Source: Helianthus annuus (Eukaryota; Streptophyta; Magnoliopsida; Asterales; Asteraceae). From it: a stretch of DNA of 64,000 bases. Both the position numbers and the translations under genes were made by a program. The notes under the pieces were generated by a model, which made no database searches, was not told where the DNA came from, and saw nothing but the letters and a program-made list of their open reading frames with translations. The stretch is from assembly GCF_002127325.2 (NCBI RefSeq), contig NC_035433.2, forward strand, positions 16,728,611 to 16,792,610, written 5' to 3'. Each line of letters starts with the position of its first letter. Position 1 is the first letter of the stretch. This document shows, piece after piece, positions 55,657-64,000 of this stretch.

Positions 55657-57966
55657 ATGGCCATTTCCATTTGCTTTGCAATATTGTTACTTATGTCTAG
55701 GATCTCGTATGCTTATGAGTGCAATTATACTTCCATCATCAGCTTTGGCAACTCACTAGCAGACACAGGCAACATTAAAAATCTAGTCGCTATTCATCAC
55801 AGCGAGCCACCGCATTTTTTATTCCCACCTTATGGAGAAACTTTCTTTCATAAACCCACTGGTCGCTGCTCCAATGGCCGCCTCATTATTGACTTCATAG
55901 GTACCAACCATTCCATACAACATTTACCTAAATTTGTAACTAGCTAGCCAGATGTTTGATATGATCAAGCTGGATTTGCTTTGGGTAATATCTTGTCTTG
56001 CTAAAACATAATATAATATTACCTTGATTATAACAATACCAACCTAATTACCTATTTTTAATATTTCTTATTACATGTTTAAATCATTATTTGGCGTTGC
56101 TTTGAGCTTCATTTTTATATGAACCCGTAGCATGTTATGTTATTTAACTTCATCGCTTAGTTAATTCAAAATTTCAGTGAACTCAACAAGGTATAAACGG
56201 TTTGAACAGTTTGAATGGTAAATAAGGGAAACATGTTAGAAATTGTGAATATAAAAAAAAAAAAAAAACACTCATTTTTTGCCATTTAAACTATGGATAT
56301 TATAGAGAATTTTGTTAGAAATTGTTAATATAATAACAATGGAGCAAAAATATAATTTAATGATAAAGATAATAACTTAAAAAAAAGATGTTAGAGCATT
56401 CACAATCAGTTTCCTAAATTCTGTGAGAGAGTTTTTTATATTATGAAAATTGATTGTAGGTGGTTGGAAGTGGTTGTGAGTAGAGGGGAGAGAAACCGTT
56501 ACTCTTTATCTGTAAATTTGGGAGGACACTGTTCACCATTTATAATTTTTTAATATATTTTGAAAGTGGTTGTGAGTAGAGAAGAGAGAAAAGGTAATGA
56601 TAAAAATATAAAAAAAATATTATTTAATTGAAATGAGAAAGAAAATATAGTTGTTTTTAGTGAAATGCTCTTAGATATGGATGATAACAATACTAGTATA
56701 AATATACAAACTTGATCAAATTATACAAGTAACAACTAGAAAGTTTTTATAAGGCAGGTTTTACGTAATTAATATTTGGTTATTATCTACTCCTAGTAAT
56801 TGAAATAATTTCTTTCTTTGGGTGTGAAGCTGAAGGTCTTGGATTGCCATTGATACCACCGTATGTGGGTGACAAGAGCAATCTTAGAAAGAAAGAAGTA
56901 CGACAAGGAGTGAACTACGCGGTGGCGGGTGCAACCGCCTTGAGTTCATCTTTTCATGAAGCAAGAGGAGTTTCAAATCCAACTACCAATGCAAGCTTAC
57001 AAGTTCAACTCAAATGGTTTAAACAATTCATATGTCCCACTTCTTCAGGTACTTTAATAGCCCATAATGATTGTTCTTTACCTGATTCAATCTATACTAA
57101 TTTTTCTCCGGTAGATTGCCAACACTTGCTTCAACATTCACTAATTCTTATGGGTGAGATTGGTGGCAATGACTACAATCATGAACTAAGAGCGGGTAAA
57201 CCCATCAATGAAGTCAAGTCGTTTGTTCCTCTTGTTATCAAAACTATCATTGCAGCAGTTAACGTAAGATACAGCATAATCAAAGCAATTATATATATTT
57301 GCAATACTATCTAGTAATGGTTTGTGGGATCGATAACAAGATATCATCAACTTTATGAAAAATTCGTGCAGGAAGTAATTAAACTTGGTGCTAAAACCAT
57401 CATTGTTCCTGGAAACTTTCCCATCGGATGCTCATCAAGCTATTTGGCGATGTACAATAACTCTGATACCAAGATGTATGATAACAAAACTGGTTGCATC
57501 ATTTGGTTAAACAAATTTGCAGAGTACCATAATCAACTACTCCAAAGGGAATTAGAGAAAATCCGAAAGTTTAATTACCACCATGTCAATATCATTTATG
57601 CTGATTACTACAATGCTGCCATGCAGCTTTATCGATCCCCAAAAGAATTTGGTAACTTTTCGTTAAATAACTTTCCATGATATTTTTTGTTAAGTATGAA
57701 TATATGTGTAGAATCATGGTGTGTAAATATTAATTACAGGGTTTTTGAACGGAGCTTTGAAGGCATGTTGTGGTGCAGGAGGACCATATAACTTCAACGA
57801 GACAGTTGAATGTGGTGCTGCATCATCCACTACATGTGCTGATCCAGATACATACGTTAGCTGGGATGGAGTACATTTGACAGAGGCTGCATATAGATTG
57901 ATTTATAGGAGTTTATTTAAAGGTTCATACACCATGCCTCGATTCAACTCCTTGTGTAGAAGCTAA
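55657..57966 (+). CDS. GDSL esterase/lipase, copy 2
   Basis: Five exons: 55657-55900, 56830-57048, 57115-57263, 57372-57651, 57740-57966; 372 aa. The coding sequence differs from copy 1 at two bases: one changes Ser148 to Phe (KQFICP), the other is a silent Pro codon change near the C-terminus. Catalytic Ser33, Gly115, Asn173, Asp340 and His343, the signal peptide, the 66-bp frame-neutral intron 2 and the TATA box are all the same. The main difference in control is upstream: no MITE lies between the duplication edge and the promoter here. AATAAA at 58020-58025. Apparently intact; role as for copy 1, a secreted esterase or acyltransferase with unknown substrate. Confidence 0.9.
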
Positions 57967-60220
57967 AGGCATCTCGATTTATGCACCGTGAATGTAGTAC
58001 TATATAAATTCATAAACATAATAAAGCTATCAAATACATATGGAGCAATGCATATACAATAAGCATGGTGTATATATTATGAGATTCGTGTACGGATTTA
58101 TATTATGCATATTTAATGATGGTTTTTGTAACACCACACCCGAAAATAATATGATGTTGCATATTTACATTAATAGGTTCAAAGATTAATGTTCTGGATT
58201 GTTCCTTTTGTGTCCTTCAACAATTGGAGTGAAAATCTTCAACTGAATAAACCTCCAAAAATAGCTCTGATCCCGAATTTAGCCATCAAGTTTTATAACT
58301 AGACAAATTCAACCGATTAAAACTTGTAGAATAGTGAACCGAGCAATCGTATTCACTCATAACTCATATTACACCAACCATAGATCTGCAAATTCAGATC
58401 CAAAAACTCAACCAAAAGCTTTGAACATCTTTATAACCACTCAAAAAGCAAAATCAATCCGAACATCGTATGTAAGCATCTCAAAATCAACTAGAAACAG
58501 CTTACAACCCTTTAAATCGAGAGCTTATACCAATTATATGTCCTAAACGATGAATTTGCGATCAAATTCTGATTGCAACAATCACTTGTGAAAGGTGGAA
58601 TACAATCACAAGTAATCCGAGAACAATCACACACACAAAGATGTAAATAAAACCCAGTTTGATTGTATTGAACATATGAAAGTGAGTACAAGAACTTTGA
58701 GCACCAAAAACTAACTGATGAACACACAATACACCTATTTATACTAAGACCGAAAACCCAAATAAGCGTAACCATTTTGCATGTGAAATGTCACGTGCCA
58801 CGCAAAAAGTGCTATGAGCACTTTTCGCATGGACATTTCACATGCCCATACTTATACATTTAGCATGACTCAAGCTATATAATAGTGTAATACAAGGTAT
58901 TTTGGTAAATCAGCATTTTATATTCCTTACAAGGATTATCAAAGAATTAAATAAATCCTAATTTAATTCATAACATTATAGACTTACTTGGCACCATGAA
59001 TCAAGTCAAAGAACACATAACTTGGGTTTTCATAACCATAAGTTGATTGCGTAGTATTACTAAATAATAAATTTGAATCACCCAAACACAACTTGAGTGA
59101 CTTCATTCATGAGCCGAAAGGAGTTCCAATCAACTAAGCCACCAGTTTTGAGAATAAGGTGTGGTTGAAAAGCCTTATGGGAGTAACACTTATAACCAAA
59201 TGTCGATTAGTAGTGTTACGTAATAATAAATTTGAATCACCCCGACAACAGCAAAACACATAACTTGAGTGACTTTAATCTTGTTGAAAACCCTTATTAG
59301 TTGTAAAGGTTATGGAATGTAACAAAACATGAACATAAAGGTTGGGATTGGCAGATTTCATAGTGAAAGGTATGAAGTGTAGTTTAGGTATGACATAAAG
59401 GTTGATTTGTGCAATTTAGTCTAGAAATTATTAGTTTTATTCTTGAATCTTAAGTGTTTATAATAAAAACATTACATGTTTATTTATAATTGAAGTGATC
59501 TATTTATTAACTACAAGAAATAACAAAATTTTATATAAAAATTAAATGATCTTAAATTGTTATAAAAGAAAATGTCTTAATAAAAACTTTAGAGAAACAT
59601 AAAAATAGATTAGAAGGTTCGGTTTATGTAAACAATATTAATTAAAGAAGTTAACTATAATAACTTAAATGTAACATATAATAAAGATTCTTAGATTTTA
59701 AATTATACTTTATATTTTTTTTGAATCTTACATAATTTTGTTCCAAAAACCGAAATAACCAAAACACCGAACCGATATAAAAATCGAAAATACCGAAGCC
59801 AAAAAAACCAAAACCGAACGGTTTTAAAAAGCCAAAAACTGACATTTCGGTTTTGGTTTTGATTTTTCCCAAAAACCGAACCGAACCGAACCGTGCACAC
59901 CCCTAGCTTGTAGTGAGTTGGTTCCTTCAAAATTGTTTGTTTCACGGCGGGTCGTTGTAAACAAGTATCAGTTTGTTTCAGGTGAAAACTAAATGGGCAC
60001 GGTAGAAACAAGTTTTTCTTTTAAAAAAATAATATCATATCGTTTTACGACGGCCAATGGTGAGGAAGGTAGCACATGACAGCAGTGGAGGCGGAGTCAT
60101 AAGACAGGCAGTGGACGATTTGGTGTTAAAATGCTGCTCTATCCAGATCAAAATCAACTTATTGCTTGTATAATCAGTCATGTAATGTAAACGACATCAA
60201 AAGAAAAGCCATAGCTAATC
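57967..60220. other. Spacer downstream of GDSL gene 2
   Basis: Same content as 46078-48331 with a few base changes, including the hairpin at 58779-58845 and the CCGAAC stretch around 59744-59895. No supported gene. Confidence 0.6.
58779..58845. repeat. Long hairpin, copy 2
   Basis: Identical arms to 46890-46956 (GCATGTGAAATGTC and its complement). Confidence 0.75.
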
Positions 60221-60223
60221 TTA

Positions 60224-60835
60224 GGGGGGGAGGGGGCGGTCCGTTATGGACTCCCCATAACGAGTTATCCTATCACTAACACCGCCGCCTCTATGTTTGT
60301 AACGAGTGATAGGTATCACTCGTTGAATATATAACGCGTTGAAGATATGAATGAATGAATGAATGAATGAATGAATGTGTATGCTTGTACATTGTGTATT
60401 AATACTTGTACATTGGAATCCCATCACTAGTGATACCACCCCACTACAATTCTATCACTAGTGATAGAATATTGGGTGATGACATGGCATGATTTGATTG
60501 GATATTGGGAGTGATAGAAATCTGTCACTAGTGTTATGGACTCCCCATAACGAGTTATCCTATCACTAACACCGCCGCCTCTATGTTTGTAACGAGTGAT
60601 AGGTATCACTCGTTGAATATATAACGCGTTTAAGATATGAATGAATGAATGAATGAATGAATGTGTATGCTTGTACATTGTGTATTAATACTTGTACATT
60701 GGAATCCCATCACTAGTGATACCACCCCACTACAATTCTATCACTAGTGAAAGAATATTGGGTGATGACATGGCATGATTTGATTGGATATTGGGAGTGA
60801 TAGAAATCTGTCACTAGTGACCACCCCCTCCCCCC
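60224..60835. mobile_element. PIF/Harbinger-like MITE, copy 2, internally duplicated
   Basis: 612 bp between TTA duplications (60221-60223 and 60836-60838). The terminus GGGGGGGAGGGGGCGGTC is more complete than in copy 1. The body from TTATGGACTCCCC to CTGTCACTAGTG occurs twice in tandem (about 60243 and 60535), a 302-bp gain relative to copy 1, with different ATGA microsatellite lengths. Confidence 0.85.
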
Positions 60836-61210
60836 TTAAACCATACAAGTAGTAATAAAGCAATCTATTCTAGGTAAACGTTCACAAGATAAACATAGAA
60901 CTACAAAGGATTTATGTCCATCTCTCTCTAAACTTCAAATCTTGATTCCTATCTTCATAACTAACTCCTTGAATTGTTGTAGTCTTTAGAACACTTGAGG
61001 AGCATTGCACTTTTAGTATCTAGCTTCAAACACATGTTGATGCGAGTTTGTGGTATGCGGTTTTCTCTTTAAACTCTATGCACGTTAGTTCTCTCCACTC
61101 GACTCATGGAATATACACGTTGTTTATAGACTAGGGATATCAATATATTAAGTAAAGAAATGTAAAATTGAAATAAAATCCATACTTATGGCATTATGGT
61201 GCCCTTGCAC

Positions 61211-62100
<890 letters not shown>

Positions 62101-62372
62101 CTTCTTCTCTCTCTCTCTCTCACGGTAAATAATGTTCATTATCTGAAACTCACTCTTTTAACTTTCTTTCATTTTCGGTCGGTTTCGTGCACACGAACAA
62201 CATGCTCGATTCATAGTTTTTATTTTAGTTTCTTATTTAATTTAATTTAAGTTAACTAATAAAAAAGAAAAACTAAAAGAAAAAATATGCCTAAAAGTAA
62301 ATAATAAAAATATTAAATTTTAAATAAAAAGAAATCTTATACATAATCTAATCTAAAGTATTATAACAAAAT

Positions 62373-63952
62373 GAGTTAATAGCCAAAATGGTCTCTGAGG
62401 TTTGCTCACTTTTACCACTTTAGTCTAAAATCTAAAATTTTTAAATCTGGGTCCTTGAGGTTTGCATTTTATTGCCATTTTAGTCCAAATTTCAAAAACC
62501 CCCTTTTTTTACTGTTGCAACCAGCCTATTTTGTCCTTTTACGCAGGGGTATTTTGGTCATTTTTATGAGTTATTATAACAAACCCAGATCAAGAACCCA
62601 GATCATCTCTCTCAAAGCAGATCAAGAACCCAGATCAACTCTCTCTCTTGTCTCTCTCTATAGCACCACCACCTCCTCCCCCTTCTCACCACCGCCACCA
62701 TCAACACCCACCCCACAAGCACATCCTCTCTCTCTCTCTCTCTTTAAACATACCTGACTCTCTATCTTCTCTCTCTCTCTGTAGCTTTTACCCTCTCTTT
62801 CTCTCTCTAAACCTTGCCGGAGGCGATCATGATACAACAACTCTCTACACCTCCTCTCTCTCTCTCTCTCTCTAAACACACCTGACTCTCTCTCTTCTCT
62901 CTCTATAGCTTTTACCCTCTGTTTGTCTCTCTAAACCTCGCCGGAGGCGATGATGATACAATAGCAACGATCAGAGGGTTTTGACTTGATATGAGGTACA
63001 ACAGCAACGATCAGAGGCGATAATGATTTTTTCATTGTCTGAGTGAATCGAGTGAAGCTTGAGACTTACCGTATCTTGGCAGGGTAATATCCGACTGTTG
63101 AAGCAGCCGCGATGTTTGCAGCCAAGGCGGTTGGTTCCTCTTTGTTTTGATTATTATTAACAGATCTAAGCCTCTTTTAATTCTTCTTTTTCATATTTTC
63201 ATTTTTTATTTTTATCAAGGGTTTTGACTTGATATTTTCGGGGTTAACTAGTGTTATTGATTCGTCAGAGTTGCAGGTGTTGATGTTCAGTTGTTTGAGA
63301 AGATGATGATGATTCAGTTGTTTGATGATCTGCTTTGAGAGAGATGATCTGGGTTCTTGATCTGGGTTTGTTATAATAACTCATAAAGAGGCGACGATGA
63401 TTTTTTCGTTGTCTGACTGAATCGAGTGAAGCTTGAGACTTACCGTATCTTGGCGGGGTAATATCCGGCTGTTGAAGCAGCCGCGATGGTTGCAGCCATG
63501 GCGGTTGGTTCCTCTTTGTTTTGATTATTATTAACAGATCTGAGCCTCTTTTAATTCTTCTTTCTCATATTTTTGTTTTTTTATTTTTATCAAGGGTTTT
63601 GACTTGATATTTTCGGGGTTAATTAGTGTTATTGATTCGTCATAGTTGCAGGTGTTGATGTTCAGTTGTTTGAGAAGATGATGATGATTCAGTTGTTTGA
63701 TGATCTGCTTTGAGAGAGATGATCGGGGTTCTTGATCTGCGTTTGTTATAATAACTCATAAAAATGACCGAAATACCCCTGCACAAAAGGACAAAATAGG
63801 CTAGTTGCAACAGTCAAAAAAGAGGGTTTTTGAAATTTGGACTAAAATGGCAACAAAATGCAAACATTAGGGACCCAGATTTAAAAATTTTAGATTTTGA
63901 ACTAAAGTGACAAAAGTGAGCAAACCTCAGGAACAATTTTTGCTATTAACTC
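62373..63952. mobile_element. Mutator-like element (MULE), copy 2
   Basis: 1580 bp with the same TAACAAAAT duplication (62364-62372 and 63953-63961), so it inserted before the segmental duplication. The second internal unit again carries an ATG-initiated exon-like stretch on the minus strand (from 63499), reading MAATIAAASTAGYYPAKIR, followed by a GTAAGT donor. Confidence 0.85.
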
Positions 63953-64000
63953 TAACAAAATATAACATATACGAAAAGAATACTTACAAATCTCAATACA

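Overview
This is nuclear DNA of a flowering plant, very probably a member of the daisy family (Asteraceae). Evidence: intron-containing plant GDSL-lipase genes; LTR retrotransposons primed by initiator-Met tRNA (TGGTATCAGAGC); a chromodomain Ty3/gypsy element; and a long Ty1/copia gag of a type I associate with Asteraceae genomes (recalled, not searched). There is no bacterial, organellar or CRISPR signal. No tRNA or rRNA gene was recognised. I found no clear new multi-gene system. What stands out is a deep nest of transposons and a very recent 12-kb tandem duplication.

Region 1 (1-43290) is almost entirely retrotransposon. Positions 1-1661 hold two LTR pieces of opposite orientation. A minus-strand copia-type LTR (2307-3391) has a close relative at 41091-42171, and the 38 kb between them is filled by nested insertions. 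Element B (4150-13447, plus strand) is gag-only, has a perfect 5-bp target duplication, and is itself broken by a solo LTR (7478-9979). Element C (15047-40917, minus strand) is an old chromodomain gypsy element. It carries an extra acidic ORF, gag, protease, RT/RNase H and integrase, all decayed by stops, a frameshift and lost catalytic residues. Its integrase is cut twice, by solo LTR D (26798-30341) and by the complete but gag-only element E (16642-26665). A 5'-truncated LINE lies in C's right LTR. A remnant of a NAM-associated-domain gene lies at 42698-43096.

Region 2 (43291-64000) is a tandem segmental duplication. Copy 1 spans about 43291-55340; copy 2 begins at 55341 and runs off the window. 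Each copy carries, in order: a five-exon GDSL esterase/lipase gene (plus strand, 372 aa), a PIF/Harbinger-like MITE, a decayed CoA-diphosphatase-type Nudix gene (minus strand), and a MULE with a 9-bp target duplication and a possible captured exon. Copy 1 then continues with a SINE and two long foldback elements, the second ending exactly where copy 2 begins. The two GDSL coding sequences differ by two bases and one residue (Ser148/Phe148). An hAT-like MITE is present only in copy 1, with a perfect empty site in copy 2, so it inserted after duplication. A 302-bp internal duplication of the Harbinger-like MITE is present only in copy 2.

Only the two GDSL genes look like intact host genes. They probably encode secreted serine esterases acting on small ester metabolites. 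The Nudix copies share old lesions and are best read as pseudogenes. Everything else is mobile DNA or its debris.
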